From the NCBI RefSeq assembly GCF_003966125.1, contig NZ_RXMA01000003.1:155495-219494 (forward strand): a stretch of 64,000 bases of DNA, written 5' to 3'. The position numbers and the translations under genes are program-made. Source of the stretch: Azospirillum griseum (GTDB lineage: Bacteria; Pseudomonadota; Alphaproteobacteria; Azospirillales; Azospirillaceae). The notes under the pieces were generated by a model. That model searched no databases. It had not been told where the DNA came from and was given only the letters and a program-made list of their open reading frames with translations. This document shows, in pieces, positions 37,782 to 45,532 of this stretch; within the stretch, counting starts at the first letter, position 1, and every line of letters begins with the position of its first letter.

Positions 37782-38918
37782 ATGCTTGTCCCCCTTGCCC
37801 GCCGCACGCTGCTGCACGACTGGCAACGCTTCCTGCCCGCCGCCCTGGCCATCGCCTTTTCCGGTTTGCTGGTGCTGGTCCAGGTCGCGTTGCTGGTCGG
37901 CCTGTTTTCCACCATCTCGCTCTACATCACCGCGTCCACCGGCGATCTGTGGGTCGGCTTTCCCGGCACCCAGACCATCGACACCGGGCGGCCGATCCGG
38001 GCCGGGGCGGAGGTGTTCCTCCACCGGCATCCGGCGGTCGCCCGCGTCGAGCGGCTGCAATGGACCGGCGGCGACTGGCGCGCGCCCAAGGGGGATCGCG
38101 GCGGCGTGTCCGTCATCCTGACCGGCATCGACACCCGTCCCGGCAGCGGCGTTCTGGCCCGCGCGGTGACGCCCGCGCAGCGGCAACGCCTGATGGAACC
38201 GGGGTCGATCCTGGTGGACGCCGCCGACCTGGGCAAGCTGGGGGTGACGGTGGGCGACAGCGGCGAGATCGGCGGACGCCGCGTCCGCGTGGTGGGCGTC
38301 ACCGAAGGGATGCGGGCCATCGGCGGCGTCAACGTCATCGCCTCGCTGGAAACCGCCGCCACGCTGGGAAGCGCGGCCGACGGCGACGACGTCGCCTATT
38401 TCGTCGTCAGCCTGCACCCGGGCCACGACGCCGAGACGGTGCAGCGGGAGTTGCAGCATCTGGCCACGGGCCGTCCCTTCGAGATCTGGACCGCGCCGGA
38501 TTTCGCCGAGCGCACCGTGACTTATTGGATGTTCGAATCGGGCATGGGGGTCAGCGTCGCCTTCGGGTCGGCGGTGGCCTTGCTGGTCGGCATCGTCATC
38601 ACCAGCCAAACCCTGTCGGCGGCCATCGCCGGTTCCATCCGCGAATACGCCACCTTGCGCGCGCTGGGGGTGTCGGTCGGCGATCTGCGCCGCATCGTGC
38701 TGGCGCAAGCGCTGTGGCTGGCCTTTGGCGGCCTGCTGCTGGCGGCGGCGCTGGGGGCGGGGTTGCTGTGGCTGGCCCACGCCCAACGGGTGCCGGTGCG
38801 CGTCGATGGCGGGCTGGTTCTGGCCACCGTCGCGGTGGTTCTCACCGTCGCCCTGGCGTCCAGCCTGTTCGCCCTGCGCCAACTGCGCCACGCCGACCCG
38901 GTTCTGCTTCTGCGTTGA
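37782..38918 (+). CDS. ABC transporter permease, FtsX/MacB (DevC) type
   Basis: A 378-residue permease with an N-terminal helix (about 20-45), a large periplasmic domain, and three C-terminal helices (about 255-375), the FtsX-like arrangement. EYATLRALGVSVGDLRRIVLAQ is the conserved FtsX-domain coupling segment. With the following ATPase and adaptor it forms a DevBCA/MacAB-like exporter. The preceding gap of 122 bp after the kinase gene shows no clear promoter, so readthrough from the two-component operon is possible. Confidence 0.87.
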   Translation: MLVPLARRTLLHDWQRFLPAALAIAFSGLLVLVQVALLVGLFSTISLYITASTGDLWVGFPGTQTIDTGRPIRAGAEVFLHRHPAVARVERLQWTGGDWRAPKGDRGGVSVILTGIDTRPGSGVLARAVTPAQRQRLMEPGSILVDAADLGKLGVTVGDSGEIGGRRVRVVGVTEGMRAIGGVNVIASLETAATLGSAADGDDVAYFVVSLHPGHDAETVQRELQHLATGRPFEIWTAPDFAERTVTYWMFESGMGVSVAFGSAVALLVGIVITSQTLSAAIAGSIREYATLRALGVSVGDLRRIVLAQALWLAFGGLLLAAALGAGLLWLAHAQRVPVRVDGGLVLATVAVVLTVALASSLFALRQLRHADPVLLLR

Positions 38919-38933
38919 TGGGACACACCAACA

Positions 38934-39686
38934 ATGACCGCAAACGGCTGGCCGATCACGGCCCACGCCCTGACCAAATCCTTTTCCACCGGCCCGGTCG
39001 TCACCCCGGTGCTGACCGGCCTGTCGCTGTCGGTGACGCCGGGCGAGCTGACGGTCGTCGTCGGACCCTCGGGCTGCGGCAAAAGCACCTTGCTGGCGCT
39101 GCTCAGCGGCCTGTCGCAACCGGACGGCGGGCGGGTGACGGTGAACGGCACCGATCTGGCCACGCTCAGCGCGGCCGCGCTCGACCGCTTCCGCCTGGAC
39201 CGCGTCGGCTTCGTTTTCCAGGGCTTCAACCTGTTCCCCGCCCTGACGGCCCTGGAACAGGTGCTGCTGCCGCTGGGCTATCTGCGCCTGCCGCCCGCCC
39301 AGGCGCGGGCGCGGGCCGCCGAGGCGTTGGCCCGGGTCGGGCTGGAGGCGCGCGCCCATCTGCGCCCCAGCGCGCTGTCGGGCGGGGAAAAGCAGCGGGT
39401 CGCCATCGCCCGCGCGCTGGCCAAAGCCCCCCGCCTGCTGTTCGCCGACGAACCCACCAGCGCGCTGGACAAGCGCAACGGCCAGACCGTGGGCGACCTG
39501 CTGCGGCGCTGCGCCCACGACGACGGGGCCACGGTGGTCTGCGTGTCCCACGATCCCCGGCTGATCGGTTTCGCCGACCGGGTTCTGACCATGGAGGACG
39601 GGCGCATTCAATCCGACGAGCGCCCGGCCTCGCCCCACCCTTTCCCTTTGCCCGCCCATGGTGATGTTGCATGCGCGCCCCTCTGA
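38934..39686 (+). CDS. ABC transporter ATP-binding protein, LolD/MacB type
   Basis: A 250-residue ATPase with Walker A GPSGCGKST near residue 43, Q-loop VFQGFNLFPAL, signature LSGGEKQRVAIARAL, Walker B LLFADEPTSALD and H-loop CVSHD. It energises the FtsX-type permease encoded 15 bp upstream. The last about 20 residues overlap the start of the adaptor gene by 16 bp and read as low-complexity sequence. Confidence 0.93.
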   Translation: MTANGWPITAHALTKSFSTGPVVTPVLTGLSLSVTPGELTVVVGPSGCGKSTLLALLSGLSQPDGGRVTVNGTDLATLSAAALDRFRLDRVGFVFQGFNLFPALTALEQVLLPLGYLRLPPAQARARAAEALARVGLEARAHLRPSALSGGEKQRVAIARALAKAPRLLFADEPTSALDKRNGQTVGDLLRRCAHDDGATVVCVSHDPRLIGFADRVLTMEDGRIQSDERPASPHPFPLPAHGDVACAPL

Positions 39687-40645
39687 TCGGCCCCTCTTTG
39701 ATCGCCCGCCCAAAGACCATTCGCCCGAACACCGCCCGGTCCGCCGCCCTGCTGCTCGGTCTGCTGTCGCCGTTGCTGGCGGGCTGCGACCCGGTTGAGC
39801 CGGCCGGGGCCAGCCCGGTGGCCTTCGTCGGCCCGGCCGCCATCGCCCGCTGCCGCATCGACGTGGAAGGCGGGGTGATCCGGCTCGCCGCCCAACGCGA
39901 GGGGCTGATCCGCGAGGTGGCGGTGGAGGAGGGCGACCGCGTCCGCACCGGCCAAAGCCTGGCCCGCATCGATTCCCGCCAGGCCGAGTTGCGCGCCGCC
40001 GTCACCGAGGCCGAATGGGAGCAGGCGCGCAGCGCCGTCGCCACCGAGCGGGTGCGTCTGGCGGCGGCGGAACGGGAGGCGCGGCGGCGTCACGAGGGCG
40101 GGGCCGCCGCCTTCAGCCAACGCCTGCGCGAAGAGGCCGACACGGAGATGGAAGCCCGCCGCACCCAATTGGCCACGGCCATCGCCACCGCCACGGCGGC
40201 GGGGAAGCGGGCGGCGGAGGCGGCCTTTGAGATCGAGGCGCGGGTGATCCGCGCCCCGGTCGATGGAACCATCGTCAAGCGGCGCGCCCGCCCTGGCGAT
40301 GGGGTGACGGTGCAAACGGTGACGGAGCTGTTTCAACTGGTTCCCGACGGGCCGCGCATCGCCCGCTGCGATCTGGAGGAACCGTTCCTGGGCCGGGTGT
40401 CCGTTGGTCGGCCCGCCACCATCGTGCTGGAATCCGATGAGTCGGTGCGGTTGCCCGCCACCGTCAAACGGGTTGGATCCGTGTTCGGCGTTCCCGCCCC
40501 GTCCGGCGATCCCACCGCCCGCCAGGACATCCGCACGGTGGAAACCGTGCTGACCTTGCATGATGCCGGGTCGCTGCTGATCGGCCAACGGGTGCGCGCC
40601 TATGTGACCGCCCCCGGCGAGGACCCGACCAACGCCGGATCCTGA
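39671..40645 (+). CDS. HlyD/MacA-type periplasmic adaptor lipoprotein
   Basis: A 324-residue membrane-fusion protein. A long N-terminal signal ends in the lipobox LLAGC (Cys39). The mature part has the split lipoyl domain (QREGLIREVAVEEGDRVRTG and APVDGTIVKRRARPGDGV), a coiled coil of about 100 Ala/Arg/Glu-rich residues between, and a beta-barrel after. It should link the inner-membrane exporter to an outer-membrane channel. A TolC-like partner is not adjacent. Confidence 0.88.
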   Translation: MRAPLIGPSLIARPKTIRPNTARSAALLLGLLSPLLAGCDPVEPAGASPVAFVGPAAIARCRIDVEGGVIRLAAQREGLIREVAVEEGDRVRTGQSLARIDSRQAELRAAVTEAEWEQARSAVATERVRLAAAEREARRRHEGGAAAFSQRLREEADTEMEARRTQLATAIATATAAGKRAAEAAFEIEARVIRAPVDGTIVKRRARPGDGVTVQTVTELFQLVPDGPRIARCDLEEPFLGRVSVGRPATIVLESDESVRLPATVKRVGSVFGVPAPSGDPTARQDIRTVETVLTLHDAGSLLIGQRVRAYVTAPGEDPTNAGS

Positions 40646-40679
40646 GCAGCGACGCCCGGTTCCCTCGTCGCCCCGCTCA
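40643..40679. terminator. Bidirectional hairpin between the adaptor gene and rep
   Basis: TGAGC-a-GCGACG (40643-40654) pairs with CGTCGC-ccc-GCTCA (40666-40679), loop 11 nt. As at 25027-25063, the two convergent stop codons pair with each other at the base of the stem. Confidence 0.55.
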
Positions 40680-41900
40680 CTCGTCGTTGAGCGGCAGCGA
40701 CACTTGGGCGGCCATCTGGGCGGCGGCGCTCAGGCGCTTGTTGCGCTTGCTGCGCAGATCGGCGGCGTCCACCGTCTTGACCGGGACGAAGCCGTCGGGA
40801 CGCATGGCGTTGCCGACGATGGCCTTCAGCGCGTCGATGTTGGTGCGCTGGACCCGACGGCCGTTGCGGACCTGATCGAGGAACTTGGCCGACGGCGTCA
40901 GCAGGTAATCAATGGCGTCGATGCGTTTGCCGACCTTGGTGTATTCCTTGTCGGCCTGATCAAGGATGCCCTCGTCCACCAGCGCGTCCACGGCGGCGGT
41001 GACGACGCGCAGCGTGTCGCGGCGGCGCGACCATTCGTTCATGCCGCTGTTCTTGATGATTTCGTCGGCGCTGATCGCCACCGGCTTGGCCTCGTCCTCC
41101 GCGCTGTCGCATTCGATCGACAGGCGGTTGTAGAGCCAGCGCGACACCGGGGATTTCAGCTTCATCAGCCAGGCGTAGGAGATCGGCTTGAACTCCAGAT
41201 CGCGGATGGCGGCGGAAACAAGGGGGTTGAACTCCAGATAGGTTTCTTCGACCCCGCCATCCTCATCGACCAGATCCGGACGCGAGCGAATCGCCAGCAC
41301 CGGAAAAGCGGTCGATTCCAACAAATTCTGCCCCCGGCTCTTCTTGCCCGGCTCCGGCGCGGGGCCGGTGGAGATGATGATGCGCGACCGCGCCAGAATG
41401 GTCAGCGATTCGCGGATGTCCTGGATCGACAAGGTGTGATTCACCGCGCGCAATTCGCGCTGAATCTCGTACAGGCTGAAGCGCATCTGCACCTTGTCGC
41501 GGTTCTCCCCGGTCAGCGACAGGCGCGAACGGTCCATGGCGAGGCGGCGGACGACCTGTTCCACCACCTGTTCGCGTTCGGACGGAAAAATCTCCACTTC
41601 GACCAGATCCGGCGGCGCGCCCGGCGCGCGGTCGTCCTTGCGCTGGGCGCTGGGCCGATCAATACGGGCGGGTTGCACAGTCAGGCGGTAATTGCGGCCC
41701 CGGAAGGAGAATTCCCGGCGGACCGACTTGATGAAGCTGTCCTTGGTGACGATTTCCCCCTTGTCCTTGGTGTCGTTGTCACGCGACACGAAGACAAAGC
41801 GCGGGGCCAGATCGTACAGCGCGATCAAATGCGATTGCGAACGGTCTTCCAGCTCAAACAGGATGAGCTGGGCCGCGCTGCTCGGGGCCGTTTTGGACAT
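40677..41900 (-). CDS. Plasmid/chromid replication initiator protein
   Basis: A 407-residue DNA-binding protein resembling initiators of Azospirillum-type secondary replicons. The middle contains winged-helix-like segments (MRFSLYEIQRELRAVNH, then SIQDIRESLTILARSRIII) and a second similar domain (KLKSPVSRWLYNRLS...ISADEIIKNSGM). The C terminus is basic. GGAG lies 6 nt before the ATG at 41900; upstream in-frame ATG and TTG codons are less well placed. The gene points away from a large iteron array starting about 85 bp upstream, which it very probably binds both to start replication and to repress itself. It is not a RepABC-type RepC. Confidence 0.75.
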   Translation of the reverse strand: MSKTAPSSAAQLILFELEDRSQSHLIALYDLAPRFVFVSRDNDTKDKGEIVTKDSFIKSVRREFSFRGRNYRLTVQPARIDRPSAQRKDDRAPGAPPDLVEVEIFPSEREQVVEQVVRRLAMDRSRLSLTGENRDKVQMRFSLYEIQRELRAVNHTLSIQDIRESLTILARSRIIISTGPAPEPGKKSRGQNLLESTAFPVLAIRSRPDLVDEDGGVEETYLEFNPLVSAAIRDLEFKPISYAWLMKLKSPVSRWLYNRLSIECDSAEDEAKPVAISADEIIKNSGMNEWSRRRDTLRVVTAAVDALVDEGILDQADKEYTKVGKRIDAIDYLLTPSAKFLDQVRNGRRVQRTNIDALKAIVGNAMRPDGFVPVKTVDAADLRSKRNKRLSAAAQMAAQVSLPLNDE

Positions 41901-41984
41901 CGTCATCTCCAGAGGGTCGAAACCCAGCATGGCGCGCGCCGCCGCCGGGTGCAACAAAAGCGACCGAATCCCCCCTCACCACCA

Positions 41985-42066
41985 TGGAGCGGCAGCCCGC
42001 GCGTGTGACGCGTTGCCCCGCGATGATGGAGCAGCGCCTCGCGACCATAAAGCCACAGCTCGCGAT
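41985..42066 (-). repeat. Iteron array, left arm (4 copies)
   Basis: Four inverted 19-bp copies begin at 41985, 42006, 42027 and 42048, exactly 21 bp apart. Read on the minus strand, the last is ATCGCGAGCTGTGGCTTTA. A period of two helical turns puts all copies on one face of the DNA. The array lies just ahead of rep and probably also serves as its operator. Confidence 0.8.
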
Positions 42067-42105
42067 TCCACGACGGTCCGGGCGAATCGAGTCCGCATCA
42101 GGGAA

Positions 42106-42163
42106 ATCGCGGGCAAAGGCTCCAGCCACAACCGCGAATCGCGAATCGCGAGCAAACGCGCCA
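42106..42163 (+). repeat. Iterons, central pair
   Basis: Two direct copies: ATCGCGGGCAAAGGCTCCA (42106-42124) and ATCGCGAGCAAACGCGCCA (42145-42163), 39 bp apart. A partial GAATCGCG duplication precedes the second. Confidence 0.7.
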
Positions 42164-42334
42164 GAGAACCGCTGGGCCACCCCATCATTCGCAACGATCA
42201 AAGCGGGAGTTGCGATGAGTGACAGAAAAAAGACAGGCCAAGAGCGGTTTTGACTGGTCCAGAGCGAAGGCGACTCGCCCCTTCCATCCCCCTTGTCAGG
42301 ACCGATACCGGCAGCGCGCAAGTCACGGCGGGGA

Positions 42335-42530
42335 ATCGCGAGCAATGGCTCCAGGACTCCCGCGTCGGAATCGCGAGTCAACGCTCCATGTTCGCGACCA
42401 AAGACACCAGAAACCCGATTCGGGCGGCCATCGCGGGCTGTGACTCCATGATCGCAAGCCATCGCTCCACCGTCGCGGGCTGTGGCGTCGGGGGTGCGGG
42501 CTGTCGCGTCATGGAGCGGTTGCCCGCGAT
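42335..42530 (+). repeat. Iteron array, right arm
   Basis: Direct copies begin at 42335, 42370, a degenerate one at 42391, then a strict 21-bp ladder at 42430, 42451, 42472 and 42493. An inverted copy (42512-42530) abuts the last one directly. The first, ATCGCGAGCAATGGCTCCA, is close to consensus; those at 42472 and 42493 are the most diverged. Confidence 0.8.
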
Positions 42531-42606
42531 TCGACTTTCCCCGCATCCCCTTCAAATCCTCGCCGCCAATGTGTTCCCTGTTCAGCGGTGGAGATGTCAC
42601 CCCATC

Positions 42607-43503
42607 ATGCCCAACCAACAGCCATTCCCCCCCACGCGCGCGCCACAGACCGCCACCGCCAAAGCCGCAACGGACAACGGACAGCGGTGGGGCCGGATTC
42701 CGGCCTGGTGGCTCGACCATCCCGATCTGGACGCCGATGGGCTGGCGGTGTTGGCGGCGCTCAGCACCTACGCCGACGAGGCCGGGGTGTGCTGGCCATC
42801 GCAAACCACTCTGGCGGCCAAGCTGAAACGAAGCCGCCCAACCGTCAATCGCCTGATCGGTCGGTTGGAAGCCATGGGGTTGGTTACGGTCGAACACCGC
42901 AACGCCGCCAACGGTGGGCGTCTGAGCTGCCGTTATCGCCTGCGCCTGTCGGCGGACGAGGCCAATGAGCCGTCGGCCAGCGTTTCCCCGGGAGACGCCC
43001 TGATTCACAAGCCGACACCCCTTGACTCATGGTTGAACGCCCCCTGTTCATCGCTGAGTCACGAACAGCTTCAAACAAAACAGATTCCAGACTCGCTCTC
43101 CGAACGCACGCCTGTGACGGATGGATCAACAGCAGAGGGGCAGAACGACCGTCACGGGGTTTCGGACCATTGGTCGCCCTCCGCCGGGGATCGGGCTTGG
43201 GCGGCGACGCGCTTCCCTGACGTCGATCTGGACCGCCACGCGGAACTGTTCCGTCAACGCTGCCAAGCCCATGGCTACCGTTACAAGGACGTTGGCGCGG
43301 CGTGGCGGTCGTGGTTGTTGCAGGATTTTGCCGGTCGGACCACCGCCGCCGCTCAAACCATCACCAGGAACGGGCCACCCCGTCCTCCCGCCGCCGCCGC
43401 AACCGTCCGGACCGACTCGGTCGAACAGCGGTTGAACGCGTGGTCCAGCGTCGCCGCCCGTCTGTCCGCCGTGTCGTCCCCCTCATCCGGAACACGCGCA
43501 TGA
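42607..43503 (+). CDS. Helix-turn-helix protein of the replication locus
   Basis: A 298-residue protein. An HTH_36-like winged helix lies at about 30-115: IPAWWLDHPDLDADGLAVLAAL, then WPSQTTLAAKLKRSRPTVNRLIGRLEAMGLV. The middle is disordered, and the C terminus (about 195-250) has RFPDVDLDRHAELFRQRCQA and YRYKDVGAAWRSWLLQDF, a pattern shared with phage and plasmid replication organiser proteins. It starts 77 bp after the last iteron and overlaps the next gene by ATGA. I infer an accessory replication protein that may bind the origin. Confidence 0.72.
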   Translation: MPNQQPFPPTRAPQTATAKAATDNGQRWGRIPAWWLDHPDLDADGLAVLAALSTYADEAGVCWPSQTTLAAKLKRSRPTVNRLIGRLEAMGLVTVEHRNAANGGRLSCRYRLRLSADEANEPSASVSPGDALIHKPTPLDSWLNAPCSSLSHEQLQTKQIPDSLSERTPVTDGSTAEGQNDRHGVSDHWSPSAGDRAWAATRFPDVDLDRHAELFRQRCQAHGYRYKDVGAAWRSWLLQDFAGRTTAAAQTITRNGPPRPPAAAATVRTDSVEQRLNAWSSVAARLSAVSSPSSGTRA

Positions 43504-44147
43504 GCAACCTGCATCCGTTGCACCCGACCACGGCCCGCAGCGCGGTCATCTCCACCGTCACTTTGCCGTTCGACCCGGCACAACCCGCCGGGTTGCGTCG
43601 CCAGACCCTGACCGAGGCTTTGCCCGCACCACTGCGTGCGGCGCTGGACAGCGGAAGGATCGAACGGCACAGCCGGTTCACCGATGATGGCTTTGCCGGT
43701 TTGGATGAGATGTGGACGCCACCGGATGGCATCACCCCGCGCGACGCCGAACTGGCCCGGCGGGTGTTGGACGATCTGGAGGCTGACATCCTCGCCCCAG
43801 CCGCTCCCAACCATTTGCTGGGGCGCATTCTGGCGCTTCTCAGCCATTACCCGGCCAAGGCGACCAGCCCGGAGGTGGAGCAATTGCTCGCGATGGACTG
43901 GGCCGACGATTTGGGCGAGTTTCCATCCTGGGCGATCGATCAGGCCGCGCGGGTCTGGCGGCGCACCCGGAAATGGCGGCCCAGCATCGCCGAAATGCGG
44001 GCGTTGTGCGAGGAGGCGTGCGCATCGGAACGGGCCTTGGCCGATCGCCTGCGCGCCATCGTCCGCGCCGGGCGTCCGGTTGGGGCGCTGGCCGAACCGT
44101 CGCCTGTGCGCGACTTCACCGGGGCGTTGCGGCGGATGCCGGGGTGA
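43500..44147 (+). CDS. Unrecognised replication-locus protein
   Basis: A 215-residue protein with no family I recognise. The C-terminal half (about 105-190) is helical: LLGRILALLSHYPAKATSPE, then FPSWAIDQAARVWRRTRKWRPSIAEMRALCEEA, resembling the layout of phage lambda P-type or DnaC-like helicase loaders, where a basic-aromatic RPSIAEM-like segment is common. It is coupled by ATGA to the HTH gene. The gene contains a perfect iteron (43876-43894, minus). A helicase-loading role is a guess. Confidence 0.65.
   Translation: MSNLHPLHPTTARSAVISTVTLPFDPAQPAGLRRQTLTEALPAPLRAALDSGRIERHSRFTDDGFAGLDEMWTPPDGITPRDAELARRVLDDLEADILAPAAPNHLLGRILALLSHYPAKATSPEVEQLLAMDWADDLGEFPSWAIDQAARVWRRTRKWRPSIAEMRALCEEACASERALADRLRAIVRAGRPVGALAEPSPVRDFTGALRRMPG
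43876..43894 (-). repeat. Iteron copy inside a coding sequence
   Basis: Read leftward this 19-mer is ATCGCGAGCAATTGCTCCA, matching the consensus at every defined position and differing by one base from the copy at 42335. It lies in codons for VEQLLAMD of the unrecognised protein. Confidence 0.75.
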
Positions 44148-44169
44148 GCGGTGTGCCGGGCCATCCAGT

Positions 44170-44195
44170 CAAAGCTAAGACATGTCTTAACTTTG
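44170..44195. promoter_or_regulatory. 26-bp palindrome upstream of parA (candidate par operator/centromere)
   Basis: CAAAG at the left end and CTTTG at the right end flank a 14-bp perfect core, TAAGACATGTCTTA. Only one base pair of the whole 26 is mismatched. It lies 80 bp ahead of parA in a sequence that is AT-richer than its surroundings. It differs from the RepABC parS consensus. It may be a ParA operator or the partition site of this replicon. Confidence 0.55.
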
Positions 44196-44275
44196 CCCCG
44201 CGCAGCCACTCTGCTATCACAAGGATGGGCACGGTCGGCCGGGCCAAAGCGGACACACACCACACAGGATGGACC

Positions 44276-44932
44276 ATGATGGACGGGCGCGCGCCGTTGA
44301 AACGGCTGTTGGTCAACGGCCCGAAGGGGGGCGTCGGCAAAACCACCTTGAGCCGCAACATCGCGGTCGCGGCGGCGTTGGACGGCTGTTCGGTGGCGAC
44401 GCTGGATCTGGATCCGCAACGCAGCCTGACCAAATGGTACGCCAAACGCCCGGACGGCATGGCCCCGATCACCCATTTCGAAGCGGGGATGACGCCCGCC
44501 GACATCCGCGCGGCGCTGGAGGGAATCGCCGGGTTCGACCTGTTGGTGATCGACACCCCGCCGTCGATTGAGGATCACCCGGAAGAGTTCAAGCTGTTGG
44601 CGCTGTCCTCCGACCTGATTGTGGTCCCGACCGGCCAGTCGGACGATGATCTGGATTCCGTGCGGCCCTGGATGCGTTTTGTCCGACGCTATGGCAAGAA
44701 CGCCGCCTTCGTCATGAACCGGGTCAAGCCGCGCACGCGCGGGTTCACCGAGGCGCAGCGCAAGCTGCTGGGCGATGGCCGGATCTGCCCGGTCGAGGTG
44801 CCGGACTACGAAGACATCCAGTTCACCGCCGGGCGCGGGTTGGGGCTGTTGGAGTTGAAGGGCGGCAAGGGTGTGGAGCATCTCGCCGGAGTCTGGGCTT
44901 TCGTCCGTCACGAGCTGGAGTTGGGGCAATGA
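44276..44932 (+). CDS. parA: ParA-family partition ATPase
   Basis: A 218-residue deviant-Walker ATPase: NGPKGGVGKTTLSRN with the signature lysine near residue 18, LDLDPQRSLTKWY, and the DLLVIDTPPS switch. It lacks an N-terminal HTH, so it is of the small type Ib-like ParA, and another protein or the palindrome at 44170 must give operator specificity. Two ATGs are adjacent (44276, 44279); AGGATGGA lies just upstream of the first. It overlaps the next gene by ATGA. Confidence 0.9.
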   Translation: MMDGRAPLKRLLVNGPKGGVGKTTLSRNIAVAAALDGCSVATLDLDPQRSLTKWYAKRPDGMAPITHFEAGMTPADIRAALEGIAGFDLLVIDTPPSIEDHPEEFKLLALSSDLIVVPTGQSDDDLDSVRPWMRFVRRYGKNAAFVMNRVKPRTRGFTEAQRKLLGDGRICPVEVPDYEDIQFTAGRGLGLLELKGGKGVEHLAGVWAFVRHELELGQ

Positions 44933-45498
44933 GCGGCTTCAAGCAGGTGTCCAAGGCCCAGGCGCGCCGTCACATCGCCGTCGATGAACGGATCGAGCGG
45001 ATGGCCGAAGCGCCGCTCGACCTGCTGCGGCGGGAGGAGTTCGTCCAGGAAATCGCCACGCTGTGGCGCAGCGCCCAGGAAAAATTCCTGCTGATCGGGC
45101 GCTATCTGGTGCAGGCCCGCAACCGGCTGCCGCACGGCGAGTTTCAGGCGATGGTCGAAAACGAACTGCCCTTCGGCTATCAGGTCGCCTACCAGCTGCG
45201 CATGGTGGCCGAGGCGGTGGACAGCGGCCGTTTGCCCGGGGCCAAGCTGCCGCCCAGCTACGCCACCGTCTACCAGTTGGCGACGCTGACCACCGAACAG
45301 CTTCGCCTGGCCGATCAGCGCAACCTGATCCGCCCCGACGTGACCCGCCCGGAGATCGTCCGCTTCAAGCGCGACCTGCGCCAGACCAGCACCCCCGCAC
45401 CGGTGGATCGGCGCACCGCCTTGCTGGAGGAGCGCGACCGTTTGCGGACGCGGCTGGCGGTGGTGGAAGCCGAACTGCACGCGTTCGACGCGGAGTGA
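44929..45498 (+). CDS. Small ParA partner protein (ParB-like role)
   Basis: A 189-residue protein, helical throughout. The middle block FVQEIATLWRSAQEKFLLIG followed by RYLVQARNRLPHGEFQAMVE resembles DUF3102-type proteins that adjoin ParA on alphaproteobacterial plasmids. A C-terminal coiled coil (about 160-188) would allow dimerisation. There is no classical ParB nuclease fold. The position directly after parA, with ATGA overlap, suggests it is the centromere-binding partner. Confidence 0.7.
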   Translation: MSGFKQVSKAQARRHIAVDERIERMAEAPLDLLRREEFVQEIATLWRSAQEKFLLIGRYLVQARNRLPHGEFQAMVENELPFGYQVAYQLRMVAEAVDSGRLPGAKLPPSYATVYQLATLTTEQLRLADQRNLIRPDVTRPEIVRFKRDLRQTSTPAPVDRRTALLEERDRLRTRLAVVEAELHAFDAE

Positions 45499-45532
45499 CG
45501 CGACGGTTTCACCGGATCGGGAAGGGCGGGCG

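Larger units (their letters stand above)
41901..42606. other. Replication origin region with iteron arrays
   Basis: This 706-bp region between the divergent rep and HTH genes holds at least a dozen copies of a 19-bp iteron, consensus ATCGCGRGCNNTNGCTCCA. The left group reads leftward and the right group rightward, around a central stretch (about 42165-42300) without iterons. The centre is comparatively A-rich (GACAGAAAAAAGACAGG near 42220) and includes the inverted repeat ATTCGCAAC/GTTGCGAT (42187-42215). No clear DnaA box was found. I interpret it as the origin (oriV) of this replicon. Confidence 0.7.

Noticed and set aside
41985..42530. CRISPR array
   Set aside because: The repeats are 19 bp with only 2-bp gaps in the ladders, occur in both orientations, and no cas gene is near; they are iterons.
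40677..45498. RepABC-type replication operon
   Set aside because: parA is not followed by repB/repC, the initiator is divergent and separate, iterons dominate the origin and no RepABC parS consensus is present.
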